Source: JBDRKN01 sp043813955
GTDB taxonomy: Bacteria; Patescibacteriota; Patescibacteriia; Patescibacteriales; Patescibacteriaceae
DNA: 57,555 nucleotides
Assembly: GCA_043813955.1 (NCBI GenBank)
Contig: JBDRKN010000017.1
Coordinates: 1-57,555 of the forward strand
Reading direction: 5' to 3'
How positions within the stretch are numbered: the first letter of the stretch is position 1; every line of letters starts with the position of its first letter. The notes beneath the pieces are model-generated. The model saw only the letters and a list, made by a program, of their open reading frames with translations, made no database searches and was not told the DNA's origin. Positions 41,472-50,567 of the stretch are shown one piece after another. The translations under genes and the position numbers were made by a program.

Positions 41472-42884
41472 ATGATAAAAATAGCAAAATTCAGACTTCT
41501 TTTATATTTAATCCTCCTGGCTATTATTGTATTTTTAGTTTGCATGTATATAGTGCCTAGCGGGCATATCATATATACATATAATTTTAGATCTAATTCT
41601 GACTTTATAGGCAAACTTACGCCCAAGGACAGGGTAATTAAACCTAGCAATGGAGAGCAGATAATAATAGGCAATCCTGTGTATTTTTCCTTGCGCACGC
41701 CTAGGAAATTTGATCAGGCAAAAATAACTCTTAAATACAAAAATAAAGAAGATCATCTGCTAGTAATAGAATCAGGAGTTTTAGTAGACAAAGACATCTG
41801 GCGCTATGATTTAAAGCCAGTTCAGAACAAGACTATTGACAGGATATTTCAGGACTGGACTAGAATAAAGCAAAAAGACACTTTATTTTTGCAACGTAAA
41901 TCCAATTATGCCAGCATTGAGCAGTTTTTGAAAGACATGCCGTTATCAAATCAAATCGCTTTGTATAATTATGATCTGCCTAAGAAATATTATTTGTCTA
42001 ATTATCAGCCAGGAAGAGAATATAATATGGTTAATTATCATTTGCGCGGAGCTTATCAGTTTTATACATATATTTACAAAGAAGATTTGAATTTTAGTTT
42101 TTTATTTAAAGATTTAAATCTTAATAAAGATGCTGATAATATAGAAATTTTAGTCTATGACCAGAATGATAATCTTGTTTATAGCCAGAAGATAGAAGAT
42201 GACGGAATTGCAGAAATTACTGCACAAGAGTCTGAAACAAGAAGAATAACAATTAGGCGCCCTAATTTGCCAGTCGGAGCATACAAAATTGAATTTAAGG
42301 CTAATGATGATATTATTACTATGAATTTAATAACTACGCAGTCTAAATTATCTTTTATAAACAGATTATGGCTGTCCAATCCTAATCAAAGAATAGTTTT
42401 GTACTCTGACAGCCAGGATATTAGCTTGCAGACAATCAATCCTGCTAGCTTGCAGACGGCTACAGTTAATGGCCAGCCATTAACTGTGCCAAATACCTAT
42501 GAGCAGTTTACTTTGATAAGCAGAGCTCCTGTTAATATGATTAGGCTTGCAAAGGGCGATGTCATAATTTCAGGAAAAGGCGTGTTTAGCTTTAATAGAG
42601 AAAACTTGATTAATCCAAATTACAAATCAATAGACAATAATTTCAGGCTTACTAATAATATTCAATATGTTTTAGCTGATTATGAATCGCCAAAGCACGA
42701 TGAATACAAGGTCTCTGAATTAGAAGTTGATTTATCAAACGCTTATATGGAAGAAGACAAATACAGCTTTCTAATTTCTATTCCAGGATTAAAATCTGAA
42801 GATGAACTTGCTGACAGCATTATTATTAAACAAATTAAAGTAGAATTAACAGGCAAAAGCTTATGGCAAAAATTAAAAGAATAG
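41472..42884 (+). CDS. Membrane-anchored extracellular protein, hypothetical
   Basis: 470 residues: one N-terminal membrane helix (about 7-30) and a long, beta-rich exported part with no cysteine-rich or enzyme motif that I recognise. Segments such as NIEILVYDQNDNLVYSQKI and RRPNLPVGAYKIEFKAN look like Ig/jelly-roll-type beta domains. ATG 41472 begins the hydrophobic anchor directly; the longer frame before it overlaps asnS antisense and is rejected. It lies in the glycan locus and overlaps the next small membrane gene by 22 bp, suggesting a joint role at the surface. Confidence 0.75.
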   Translation: MIKIAKFRLLLYLILLAIIVFLVCMYIVPSGHIIYTYNFRSNSDFIGKLTPKDRVIKPSNGEQIIIGNPVYFSLRTPRKFDQAKITLKYKNKEDHLLVIESGVLVDKDIWRYDLKPVQNKTIDRIFQDWTRIKQKDTLFLQRKSNYASIEQFLKDMPLSNQIALYNYDLPKKYYLSNYQPGREYNMVNYHLRGAYQFYTYIYKEDLNFSFLFKDLNLNKDADNIEILVYDQNDNLVYSQKIEDDGIAEITAQESETRRITIRRPNLPVGAYKIEFKANDDIITMNLITTQSKLSFINRLWLSNPNQRIVLYSDSQDISLQTINPASLQTATVNGQPLTVPNTYEQFTLISRAPVNMIRLAKGDVIISGKGVFSFNRENLINPNYKSIDNNFRLTNNIQYVLADYESPKHDEYKVSELEVDLSNAYMEEDKYSFLISIPGLKSEDELADSIIIKQIKVELTGKSLWQKLKE

Positions 42885-43066
42885 ATTTAAAAAAATACAT
42901 GCCGTATATTAAGGAGATTTTTTATGTTTTAGGAATAGCCTTGATTATTTTTGCAATTATGGAGATAATTAAGCCAAGAATTGTTTTAGCATATATTAAT
43001 ATTAACCTTATCTTGGTTTTATGGCTTTTGAGTGGTATAATAGTGATAATTAACAAAGATGATTAA
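42863..43066 (+). CDS. Small two-helix membrane protein, hypothetical
   Basis: 67 residues with a basic start (MAKIKRIDLKKYM) and two helices (about 17-36, 43-62). It overlaps the preceding gene by 22 bp and the following epimerase by 8 bp, so translation is probably coupled. No family known to me. Confidence 0.65.
   Translation: MAKIKRIDLKKYMPYIKEIFYVLGIALIIFAIMEIIKPRIVLAYININLILVLWLLSGIIVIINKDD
43033..43041 (+). promoter_or_regulatory. Extended -10 promoter inside 42863, before rfbC
   Basis: TGGTATAAT with TATAAT at 43036-43041, 17 bp before the ATG at 43059. It lies inside the preceding coding region and would give rfbC and later genes a separate short-leader transcript. Confidence 0.45.
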
Positions 43067-43514
43067 TGGAGTAATTATTAAAAATTTAGAAAAATATTCT
43101 GACCATCGCGGATGGCTGTCTGAGATTTACCGCAGCGATGAATTAGATTACATCCCTGCTATGGCATATGTGAGCGTTACCAAGCCTGGCGTTATACGCG
43201 GACCGCATGAGCATAAAGAGCAGTCAGATTGTTTTGTTTTTATGGGCCCGGGAGAATTTGAACTCTATCTTTGGGACAGGAGAGATTATAGCCCTACTAA
43301 TGGCGAACATGTTAAGATAACAGCTGGAGAGAATAAGCCAATTATGGTAATTGTGCCTCCAGGAGTAATTCATGGATACAAATGCATTAGTGAAAATGAA
43401 GCATATTGCATTAATTTTCCTAATAGGCTGTATAAGGGGAAGAACAAGGAAGATGAGATTGATGAAATCAGGTGGGAGAATGATCCTGATTCACCTTATG
43501 TAATTAATAATTAA
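43059..43514 (+). CDS. rfbC: dTDP-4-dehydrorhamnose 3,5-epimerase-like cupin
   Basis: Third step of dTDP-L-rhamnose synthesis. 151 residues, cupin; DHRGWLSEIYR, TKPGVIRGPHEHKEQSDCFVF and VPPGVIHGYKCI are the RmlC-like blocks, and the end EIRWENDPDSPY resembles the family tail. It is shorter than classic RmlC (about 180 aa) and has RGPHEH where RGLHYQ is usual, so it belongs to a divergent subfamily. The other three rhamnose genes are all within 4 kb, which supports the role. Confidence 0.82.
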   Translation: MINGVIIKNLEKYSDHRGWLSEIYRSDELDYIPAMAYVSVTKPGVIRGPHEHKEQSDCFVFMGPGEFELYLWDRRDYSPTNGEHVKITAGENKPIMVIVPPGVIHGYKCISENEAYCINFPNRLYKGKNKEDEIDEIRWENDPDSPYVINN

Positions 43515-43524
43515 ATTTAATTAT

Positions 43525-43929
43525 ATGGAATGCATTTTTTGCAAAGTAGTCAAAAATACAATCCCTAGACATTTAGTTTATGAGGATGAATACACTTTGG
43601 CTTTTCTTGACATTGCGCCAGTAAGGCCTGGCCATACCATAGTAATTCCAAAAAAGCATGTAGAGTATATGGGGGATGTTGATGATGTTGTCCTATGCCA
43701 TACTATTGAGACAGTTAAAAAAATCGGAGAGGCAATGAAGCAGGCTTTAGGCGCTAAGGGATATAATCTGATGGTTAATAACGGTTCAGAAGCAGGACAG
43801 CTGATTAATCATTTTCATTTCCACATTATTCCTAGAAAGAACAAGGAAGAGCTAGAACAATGGGCGCATGGAAAGTATGAAAATGGCGAAGCTGAAAAAA
43901 TAAGCAAGCAGCTAAAAGCAGGATTATAA
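43525..43929 (+). CDS. HIT family nucleotide hydrolase/transferase
   Basis: Small nucleotide-binding enzyme (134 aa) of the Hint/Fhit superfamily. It starts MECIFCKVVKNTIPRHLVYEDEYTLAFLD and has the histidine triad HFHFHIIP near residues 95-102. In other organisms such proteins hydrolyse aminoacyl- or purine phosphoramidates. It is embedded between rfbC and rfbB, with 10-bp and 1-bp gaps, so it is co-expressed with the sugar genes, although no direct role in them is known. Confidence 0.93.
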   Translation: MECIFCKVVKNTIPRHLVYEDEYTLAFLDIAPVRPGHTIVIPKKHVEYMGDVDDVVLCHTIETVKKIGEAMKQALGAKGYNLMVNNGSEAGQLINHFHFHIIPRKNKEELEQWAHGKYENGEAEKISKQLKAGL

Positions 43930-43930
43930 T

Positions 43931-44893
43931 ATGAAATTATTAATCACAGGCGGAGCCGGTTTTATCGGCTCCAATTTTATTAAACACTGGTTAAATAATA
44001 ATCCAGAAGATAGTATTATTAATCTGGATGCTTTAACTTATGCTGGGAATCTGGATAATTTAATTGATATAGCTGATAATCCAAATTATGAATTTGTGCA
44101 TGGCGATATTTGCAATCATGAATTAGTTAATGAGCTTGTTAAAAAAATAGATTTGATTGTCCATTTTGCGGCTGCAACCCATGTTGATCGCTCTATTAAT
44201 GACAGCTCTGATTTTATAAAAACAAATGTTGAAGGCACAAGAGTATTATTAGACGCAGCCAAGAATAGAAAAACAAGATTCCATCATATTAGTACTGATG
44301 AGGTGTTTGGTTCATTAAAACTTGATGATCCAAAGTTTGATGAAAGCACTCCATATGATCCGCGCAGTCCTTACAGCGCTTCAAAGGCAGCGGCAGATCA
44401 TTTAGTGCGCGCCTACTATCATACTCATGGCCTGCCAATTACTATTTCTAATTGTTCCAATAACTATGGTCCATATCAGCATTTTGAAAAATTAATTCCC
44501 TTTTTTATAACTAATTTAATTCAGAATAAAAAGGTTTTATTATACGGAGATGGCAAAAATATCAGGGATTGGATTTACGTTGATGACCATAATGCCGGAG
44601 TAGAGGCTATTATTAAAAAAGGCAAGATTGGCGAGACATATTGCTTAGGAGGTAACAATGAACTGTCTAATATTGAAATTACAAGGAAAATTCTGCAAAT
44701 AATGGGTTATGGCGAGGAAATGATTGAGAATGTAGCTGACAGATTGGGCCATGATTTGCGTTATGCCATAAATATTGGTAAAATTAAAGAAGAACTGGGC
44801 TGGCAGCCAATGGTTGATTTTGAGCAAGGCTTGGCACAGACAGTTGACTGGTATAAAAATAATCAGCAATGGTGGGAAAAGCTGAAAAAATAA
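43931..44893 (+). CDS. rfbB: dTDP-glucose 4,6-dehydratase
   Basis: Second step of dTDP-L-rhamnose synthesis, NAD-dependent. Extended SDR: TGGAGFIGSNFI (residues 6-17), HFAAATHVDRSI (about 78-89), HISTDEVFGSL (about 119-129, the T-D-E active-site triad), YSASKAAADH (Y-x3-K, about 147-156), and NNYGPYQHFEKLIP. 320 residues, normal. Follows the HIT gene by 1 bp. Confidence 0.95.
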   Translation: MKLLITGGAGFIGSNFIKHWLNNNPEDSIINLDALTYAGNLDNLIDIADNPNYEFVHGDICNHELVNELVKKIDLIVHFAAATHVDRSINDSSDFIKTNVEGTRVLLDAAKNRKTRFHHISTDEVFGSLKLDDPKFDESTPYDPRSPYSASKAAADHLVRAYYHTHGLPITISNCSNNYGPYQHFEKLIPFFITNLIQNKKVLLYGDGKNIRDWIYVDDHNAGVEAIIKKGKIGETYCLGGNNELSNIEITRKILQIMGYGEEMIENVADRLGHDLRYAINIGKIKEELGWQPMVDFEQGLAQTVDWYKNNQQWWEKLKK

Positions 44894-44902
44894 CTTAAAA
44901 AT

Positions 44903-45622
44903 ATGCTTAACACTAAAATACTCTTGGGTCTTACTACTACTCAAGGCTCAAATTGGCAGGACAAGGTCAAGGAGATAAGCCAGTTTAATATTAAGGAAAT
45001 TGGCTTGCTTCCGACTACCTTGAATTATGAGCAGCGCGGTCAATTATATAAGATGTTGCAGGATACTCCTTTAGAAACTATTCCTTTTGTGCATCTGCGG
45101 CATGATATGGAACAGAAAGAGCTGGATTATTTAGTAGCTAAATACAAAACAAAGATTTTTTGCTCTCATGCTAATGAAGAGGGTATTAAATTAATAGACC
45201 GCTTGCCCAAATATTTAACAATGATTTATTTGGAAAATGATGTTGATGATAAATCAGATAAGTATTTTAATGCCAAAGTTTTTGATGAGCATAAAGTGGC
45301 TGGCATTTGCCTTGATTTAGCGCATTTGGAAAACCAGCGCAATAGATACAAGCAGAGCTACAAGAGAGTGCAGGCTGTGTTAAATAAATATCCGATTGGA
45401 TGTAATCATGTTAGCGCAGTTAAAACTAATATCTTGCTAAAGCTATTTCATAGAAAATCAACAAGCCACGAATTAAAAAATTTAGATGATCTTGATTATT
45501 TAAGAAAATTTTCTAAGAATTATTTTGCCAAGTATATTGTGATTGAGTTGGAAAATTCTTTCCAAGAACAGCTGGAGATTAAAAAACATTTGGAAAACAT
45601 GCTTGAATATGTCATAAATTAA
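44903..45622 (+). CDS. Hypothetical TIM-barrel-like protein
   Basis: 239 residues. The order of strands and helices (KILLGLTTTQ, IKEIGLLPTTL, IPFVHLRHDM, KIFCSHANEEG, MIYLENDVDD, GICLDLAHLENQ, CNHVSAVK, KYIVIELENS) suggests a beta/alpha barrel similar to the sugar phosphate isomerase / AP-endonuclease-2 superfamily, with candidate metal ligands Glu, Asp and His. No exact family is recognised. It lies between rfbB and rfbD, 9 bp and 4 bp away, so a role in the sugar pathway is plausible. Confidence 0.6.
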   Translation: MLNTKILLGLTTTQGSNWQDKVKEISQFNIKEIGLLPTTLNYEQRGQLYKMLQDTPLETIPFVHLRHDMEQKELDYLVAKYKTKIFCSHANEEGIKLIDRLPKYLTMIYLENDVDDKSDKYFNAKVFDEHKVAGICLDLAHLENQRNRYKQSYKRVQAVLNKYPIGCNHVSAVKTNILLKLFHRKSTSHELKNLDDLDYLRKFSKNYFAKYIVIELENSFQEQLEIKKHLENMLEYVIN

Positions 45623-45626
45623 ATTT

Positions 45627-46472
45627 ATGAGAATATTGATACTAGGGGCTAAGGGAAATTTAGGCAGCCAATTGGCTGCCTTTGTTAATAATGCGACTGC
45701 TTGGGATTTGCCAGAAGTTGATTTAACTAATATTATTGATGCAAGACAGAAGATTATAGATTTAAAGCCTGATGTTATTATAAACGCTGCTGCATATAAT
45801 GCAGTTGATAAATGCGAGACGGATGAAGCAGAATTAAGATTGGCATATGAGTTAAATCGCAAGGTAGTGGCAAGTTTAGCGCAAATAGCCCTTGAATTGA
45901 AGGCTGTTTTTGTTCATTATTCCACTGATTATGTTTTTGTTGGCGACGATCCTGGAGGATATCGTGAAGATAACCAGCCAGAGCCTGTAAATAAATATGG
46001 ACAGACAAAATATGCAGGCGAATTAGAGATTTTAAAATTAAAAGACAGGCTTAAATTTTATTTAATCCGAACCTCTAGATTATTTGGCCCCTTAGGGAGC
46101 AGTCCCTGCTGCAAGCAAAGTTTTTTTGATTTAATGCTTGAATTAAGCAAGCGCCAGTCAGAAATGCATGCAATTGATGAAGAAGAGAGCTGTTTTACAT
46201 ATACAAAGGATTTGGCAAAAGCCACTATGGAGTTGATTGAGAATAATAAGGAATATGGCATTTATCATTTAACAAATTCAGGCCCAGTATCTTGGTATCA
46301 GGCTGTAAAATATTTATTTGACATTTCTGGCATTTCGGTTAATCTAAAGGCAATAAGCAGCCAGGAATTTTCCAGGCCAGCCAAGCGTCCAAAGTATTCT
46401 GTGCTTTTAAATACTAAAACAGAACCATTGCGCAGCTGGCAGGAGGCTTTGAAAGATTATTTAAAAAAATAA
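45627..46472 (+). CDS. rfbD: dTDP-4-dehydrorhamnose reductase
   Basis: Last step to dTDP-L-rhamnose, NAD(P)H-dependent SDR. LILGAKGNLGSQLA (residues about 4-17), VIINAAAYNAVDKCETD (about 50-66), VHYSTDYVFVGD (about 94-105), NKYGQTKYAGE (Y-x3-K, about 122-132), and YHLTNSGPVSWYQ. 281 residues. Followed by rfbA after 1 bp. Confidence 0.92.
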   Translation: MRILILGAKGNLGSQLAAFVNNATAWDLPEVDLTNIIDARQKIIDLKPDVIINAAAYNAVDKCETDEAELRLAYELNRKVVASLAQIALELKAVFVHYSTDYVFVGDDPGGYREDNQPEPVNKYGQTKYAGELEILKLKDRLKFYLIRTSRLFGPLGSSPCCKQSFFDLMLELSKRQSEMHAIDEEESCFTYTKDLAKATMELIENNKEYGIYHLTNSGPVSWYQAVKYLFDISGISVNLKAISSQEFSRPAKRPKYSVLLNTKTEPLRSWQEALKDYLKK

Positions 46473-46473
46473 T

Positions 46474-47199
46474 ATGAGAGGCATTATTTTGTCAGGAGGA
46501 TCAGCAACAAGGCTCAGGCCTTGTACTAAGATAGCCAGCAAGCAATTATTGCCTGTTTATAACAGGCCCATGATTTATTATCCGCTTAATACTTTGATTA
46601 AAGCAGGCATTAAGGAGATTTTAATTATTGTGGCTCCAGAAAGAGCTGGAGATTATTTAAATTTATTAGGCAGTGGCAAGGAATTTGGCGTTAAGTTTAC
46701 TTATGAAATTCAGGACAAACCAAAGGGTTTGGCTCAAGCTTTTATAATAGGAGAAAACTTTATTGACAAGGAAGATGTTTGCATGATTCTTGGAGACAAT
46801 CTTTTTGAAGATGATTTTTCTGAAGAAATTAAGAATTTTAAACACGGAGGAAAGGTTTTTGCCAAAGAGGTTCCTGATCCAGAGCGTTTTGGAATAGTAG
46901 AGGTAGATGAAAATTTTAAAGCTGTTTCTATAGAGGAAAAACCTCAAAATCCTAAGAGTAATTTAGCTCTTACTGGATTATATATTTTTGATTACAGGGT
47001 AATTGAGGCAGCCAAGAGAGTACAGCTAAGCAATAGAGGTGAATTAGAAATTACTGATCTTCATAATTATTACTTAGAGCTTGGCGAATTAGAAGTTGTC
47101 AAAGTAAAGGGTCATTGGATTGATGCAGGCACTTTTGACAGCTTGCTGGAAGCCCAGAATTTTGCCAAAGAAAAATTACAGAATAAAATGGTAATTTAA
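46474..47199 (+). CDS. rfbA: Glucose-1-phosphate thymidylyltransferase-like protein
   Basis: First step of dTDP-rhamnose synthesis. 241 residues; GIILSGGSATRLRPCTKIASK (nucleotide loop, 3-23; the loop usually reads GGSGTRL), LLPVYNRPMIYYPL, MILGDNLFEDDF (metal Asp) and LTGLYIFDYRV. It is 45-50 residues shorter than the classic RmlA, because the C-terminal allosteric/dimer segment is missing, as in archaeal-type short forms. Its position beside rfbD, B and C supports the assignment. Overlaps the next gene by 1 bp (TAATG). Confidence 0.87.
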   Translation: MRGIILSGGSATRLRPCTKIASKQLLPVYNRPMIYYPLNTLIKAGIKEILIIVAPERAGDYLNLLGSGKEFGVKFTYEIQDKPKGLAQAFIIGENFIDKEDVCMILGDNLFEDDFSEEIKNFKHGGKVFAKEVPDPERFGIVEVDENFKAVSIEEKPQNPKSNLALTGLYIFDYRVIEAAKRVQLSNRGELEITDLHNYYLELGELEVVKVKGHWIDAGTFDSLLEAQNFAKEKLQNKMVI

Positions 47200-48179
47200 T
47201 GATAGAGAATAATAAACCAAAGTTAATAATCGGATTTATTACATATGGCCAGGCAACTGCCCCTTATTTGCCGTATTTTTTGCCAAGTTTGATAAAACAA
47301 TGTACTGAATGTAAAATTTTAGTAATTGATAATACAGAAAAAGAAGATAATGATAATGCTAAATATATTAAATCTAATTATCCAGAAATAGATTTTTCCT
47401 GGGCTGGCAGCAATTTAGGATTTGCACAGGCATATAATTTAATAATCAGCCAGGCTGTGGCTGAAAAAGCTGAATATTTTTTAATGATTAACCCAGATAT
47501 GCTATTAGAAGATGGATGTTTAAATAAATTAACAGAAATAATGGATCGCAATAAATATTTAGGTTCAGCAAGTCCGAAAGTATTGCATTGGGATTTTGTG
47601 AATAATCAAAAAACTAAAATGATTGACACCTGCGGGATTCAGATGAAACCAGGATTGCGCTTTATTGATCTTGGCCAGAGCCAGATGGATAAAGGCCAGT
47701 TTGATTTGCATCCAATTCTTGGCCCATCTGGATGCGCCGGCCTTTATCGTTTAAGCGCCTTGGAAGATATTAAAATTGAAGGCAAGTATTTTGATGAATT
47801 ATTTTTTATGTATAAGGAGGATGTTGACCTGTCATATCGTTTGCATTTAGCTGGCTGGAAATCAGAATTAATATCTCAAGCCATTATATACCATGATCGT
47901 ACTGCTTCTGGAAAGGGCGAATCTATTTTTAATATTATTTTCAGCCGCAAGCTTAAAAGCCAGAAAGTTAAGCAATGGTCATTTTTTGGACAGCAGATTT
48001 TGTTTTATAAATTTTGGCTTTTGCAGAATTTATGGCAGAAAATTAATATTATTTCATATCAATTAAAGATGTATGTTTTCATATTAATATTTGAAAGATA
48101 TTTATTTGATGAATTTAAAAAAATTAAGAAAATAAAGCAGATAATAAAAGAAAAGCGCAAATTAATTAAAGTTAAATAA
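47199..48179 (+). CDS. Glycosyltransferase family 2 protein
   Basis: GT-A sugar transferase of the rhamnosyltransferase-like type. 326 residues; FITYGQATAPYLPYFLPSLIKQ, VIDNTE, WAGSNLGFAQAYNLI (about 68-82), MINPDMLL (D-x-D-like, about 97-104), GPSGCAGLYRLSAL and MYKEDVDLSYRLHLAGW (ED motif, about 207-223). A basic tail ends the protein. Donor unknown; dTDP-rhamnose made next door is a natural candidate. Confidence 0.92.
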   Translation: MIENNKPKLIIGFITYGQATAPYLPYFLPSLIKQCTECKILVIDNTEKEDNDNAKYIKSNYPEIDFSWAGSNLGFAQAYNLIISQAVAEKAEYFLMINPDMLLEDGCLNKLTEIMDRNKYLGSASPKVLHWDFVNNQKTKMIDTCGIQMKPGLRFIDLGQSQMDKGQFDLHPILGPSGCAGLYRLSALEDIKIEGKYFDELFFMYKEDVDLSYRLHLAGWKSELISQAIIYHDRTASGKGESIFNIIFSRKLKSQKVKQWSFFGQQILFYKFWLLQNLWQKINIISYQLKMYVFILIFERYLFDEFKKIKKIKQIIKEKRKLIKVK

Positions 48180-48180
48180 T

Positions 48181-49065
48181 ATGGATTTATCAATCATTAT
48201 AGTATCCTGGAATGTTAAGGATAAATTAAAACAAAATTTACATGCAATTTTAGCTTCTCGTGATTTGCAACATAATCTAGGGCTAAAAGGTTTTAGCTAT
48301 GAAATATATGTGGTTGATAATAATTCGCATGATAATACTGCAGACATGGTAAGGCATGAATTTCCTCAGGTTAAATTAGTGGCTAATAGCAAAAATTTAG
48401 GTTTTTCATCAGCAGTTAATCAAGTAATGCGCGAGGCAGAAGGCAAGTTTATTCTATTACTTAACCCTGATATGCAGGTTAAGCCAAATACTTTGGCCGC
48501 TATGCTGGAATGGATGAATAAAAATTCGCAGGCAGGAGCTGCTATCTGTAAATTAATTAATGAATCAGGCGAACTAATTAAGCACATAAGGAGATTTCCA
48601 AGCTTTAAAGATCAGCTTGTGATTGTTTTAAAACTGCCTCATGTTTTTCCATGGATTCTTAAGAAATATTTGCGCTATGATTTTAACTATAATCATTCCT
48701 GCCAGGTTGATTCAGCAAGAGGCTCTTTTTTTCTAATCAGGAAGGAAATAATTAAACAAGTAGGCTTGTTAGATGAAAGGTATTTTATTTGGTTTGAAGA
48801 TGTTGATTATTGCAAGACTATTAAGGAAAAAGGGTTAGAAGTCTGGTATGTTTCCAATGCAGAATGTATAGATTTTGTAGGACAGAGCTTTAAGCAGATT
48901 AAAAGCTTAACTACTCAAAAATATTTTCGCGATTCCATGCTTAAGTATTTTAAAAAATGGCATTCTGTGCGGCAGGCGATTATTTTAAAGATTGCCTGGG
49001 CTATTATTCTGCCCTTTATTTATTTGGTTAGTATTCTTGGAATGAAGAGCAGGGCAAAAACTTAG
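48181..49065 (+). CDS. Glycosyltransferase family 2 protein
   Basis: GT-A enzyme, 294 residues: LSIIIVSWNVKDKLKQNL at the start, VVDNNSHDNTADMV, NSKNLGFSSAVNQ, LLNPDMQV, DSARGSFFLIRKEI, and FIWFEDVDYCKTIKEKG. The C-terminus has one probable membrane helix (about 264-285), which suggests membrane association. Very likely acts on the same lipid-linked glycan as its neighbours. Confidence 0.92.
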   Translation: MDLSIIIVSWNVKDKLKQNLHAILASRDLQHNLGLKGFSYEIYVVDNNSHDNTADMVRHEFPQVKLVANSKNLGFSSAVNQVMREAEGKFILLLNPDMQVKPNTLAAMLEWMNKNSQAGAAICKLINESGELIKHIRRFPSFKDQLVIVLKLPHVFPWILKKYLRYDFNYNHSCQVDSARGSFFLIRKEIIKQVGLLDERYFIWFEDVDYCKTIKEKGLEVWYVSNAECIDFVGQSFKQIKSLTTQKYFRDSMLKYFKKWHSVRQAIILKIAWAIILPFIYLVSILGMKSRAKT

Positions 49066-49070
49066 TTCTA

Positions 49071-49454
49071 TTACCTCCCTTTTTCTTTTCTTTTTAAAAT
49101 TAGTAAAATTGAAAATACGGCCAGAGAAGCATAGCACAAAGGAAATCCCCAGAGTTGCGGACAATGCATGATAAAAGGTGTTGGGTCAGTTGCTTGCTGA
49201 GCAGAAAACCAAAATGCAATTAATAATCCAATTAAGGCAGGGATATAGAATAATAGCTTGTTAGCCAGATTTTTGACAAAAATAGAAATAATAATTAAAG
49301 TAAAAAGGATTAAAATAATATAGCATGTTGGAATAGCAAACAATGGAGCGCAGAATTTTCCAATTTTAAATTGATTATAGCTTAGAAACAAGGCTGTCCA
49401 CCAGCCTATCTGGGCTATAATAAAGATTGGCATGTTGATTTGAAGACGTTTCAT
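49071..49454 (-). CDS. Four-helix membrane protein, hypothetical
   Basis: 127 residues with four hydrophobic helices (about 8-25, 37-57, 65-83, 103-120). Three cysteines (APLFAIPTC, HCPQLWGFPLC) face short loops, a hint of redox chemistry but not enough to name VKOR or DsbB. It is oriented against the surrounding glycosyltransferases and is the only minus-strand gene in that part of the locus. Confidence 0.6.
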   Translation of the reverse strand: MKRLQINMPIFIIAQIGWWTALFLSYNQFKIGKFCAPLFAIPTCYIILILFTLIIISIFVKNLANKLLFYIPALIGLLIAFWFSAQQATDPTPFIMHCPQLWGFPLCYASLAVFSILLILKRKEKGR

Positions 49455-49513
49455 AATTTTGACTTAAATTAAATCTTTTTTTATAATAAAACTAGCTTTT
49501 AAAATTATACCAT

Positions 49514-50563
49514 ATGTTTAAGAAAGTTGCGATATTGGTTAGTCCTAATTGGCAAGATTATGCCAAAAAATATTTGCCTGAATGCATAGCTAGCATTAGG
49601 GCGCAACACCTTGATAATGAATCAAAGATTTTTTTAATTGATAATGAAACAAATGAGGAAAGCTTTAATTATTTAAAAATAACAGTTCCAGAAGCAGAGA
49701 TTGTTAGGAATAAAAATAATGACGGATTTGCTAAAGCATATAATGATTCTATAAAATTAGCTTTAGAACAGGGCTATGATTATTTATTTTTAATAAACAT
49801 TGATACAGTAATAGAGCCTGATTGTATTGCTCAATTAATTAAGCAGATTGAGACTGACCAGGAAGTAGCTGCGGTTCAAGCAAGATTAATGCTTTGGTCA
49901 GACAAGAATAAAATTAACAGCATTGGCAATGTTACTCATTTTCTTGGCTTTGGATATTGCGATGGATACAAGGAAGAGTATAAACAAATTGAATACAAAG
50001 AAATTTGCTATCCTTCAGGAGCAGGCGTTTTATTCAAAGCAGATGCTTTAAAAAAAGTCGGATTGTTTGATGAAGAAATGTGGATGTATAATGAGGATCA
50101 GGATTTGGGCTGGCGCTTATGGCTTGCAGGGTATAAATGTATTTTAGCTCCTAAAGCAGTAGTCTATCATAAATATTCTTTTTCAAAATCAATACAGAAA
50201 TATTATTGGATGGAACGCAACCGTATTATTAATATTATTAAAAATTATCATTTATTGACAATATTATTAATTTTTCCAGCTTGGATAATAATGGAATTAG
50301 GATTATGCCTTTTTGCTTTAGAAAAAGGATGGTTTGATGAAAAGATTAGGGTGTATAAGTATTTTTTTAAAGAATCTACTTGCAAATATTTAAAAAAAGC
50401 CAGAAAAGAATCTCAATCTTTGCGCAAAGTGCCAGATCATGAAATAGTTAAGATGTTTAGCGGACAAATCCTATACCAGGAGATTGATAGTATTTTTTTG
50501 CGTATTGCAAATGTGTTTTTTGATTTTTATTGGCAAATAGTTAAATTATTGATTATTTGGTAA
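49514..50563 (+). CDS. Glycosyltransferase family 2 protein
   Basis: GT-A enzyme, 349 residues: VAILVSPNWQDYAKKYLPECI, LIDNETNEE, NKNNDGFAKAYNDSI, FLINIDTVIEPDC, CYPSGAGVLFKADAL, and MWMYNEDQDLGWRLWLAGYK. A hydrophobic segment near 251-272 (LLTILLIFPAWIIMELGLCL) is probably membrane-bound. All GT2 nucleotide-sugar and metal motifs are present. It follows the antisense membrane gene, with which it is divergent. Confidence 0.92.
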   Translation: MFKKVAILVSPNWQDYAKKYLPECIASIRAQHLDNESKIFLIDNETNEESFNYLKITVPEAEIVRNKNNDGFAKAYNDSIKLALEQGYDYLFLINIDTVIEPDCIAQLIKQIETDQEVAAVQARLMLWSDKNKINSIGNVTHFLGFGYCDGYKEEYKQIEYKEICYPSGAGVLFKADALKKVGLFDEEMWMYNEDQDLGWRLWLAGYKCILAPKAVVYHKYSFSKSIQKYYWMERNRIINIIKNYHLLTILLIFPAWIIMELGLCLFALEKGWFDEKIRVYKYFFKESTCKYLKKARKESQSLRKVPDHEIVKMFSGQILYQEIDSIFLRIANVFFDFYWQIVKLLIIW

Positions 50564-50567
50564 ATTT

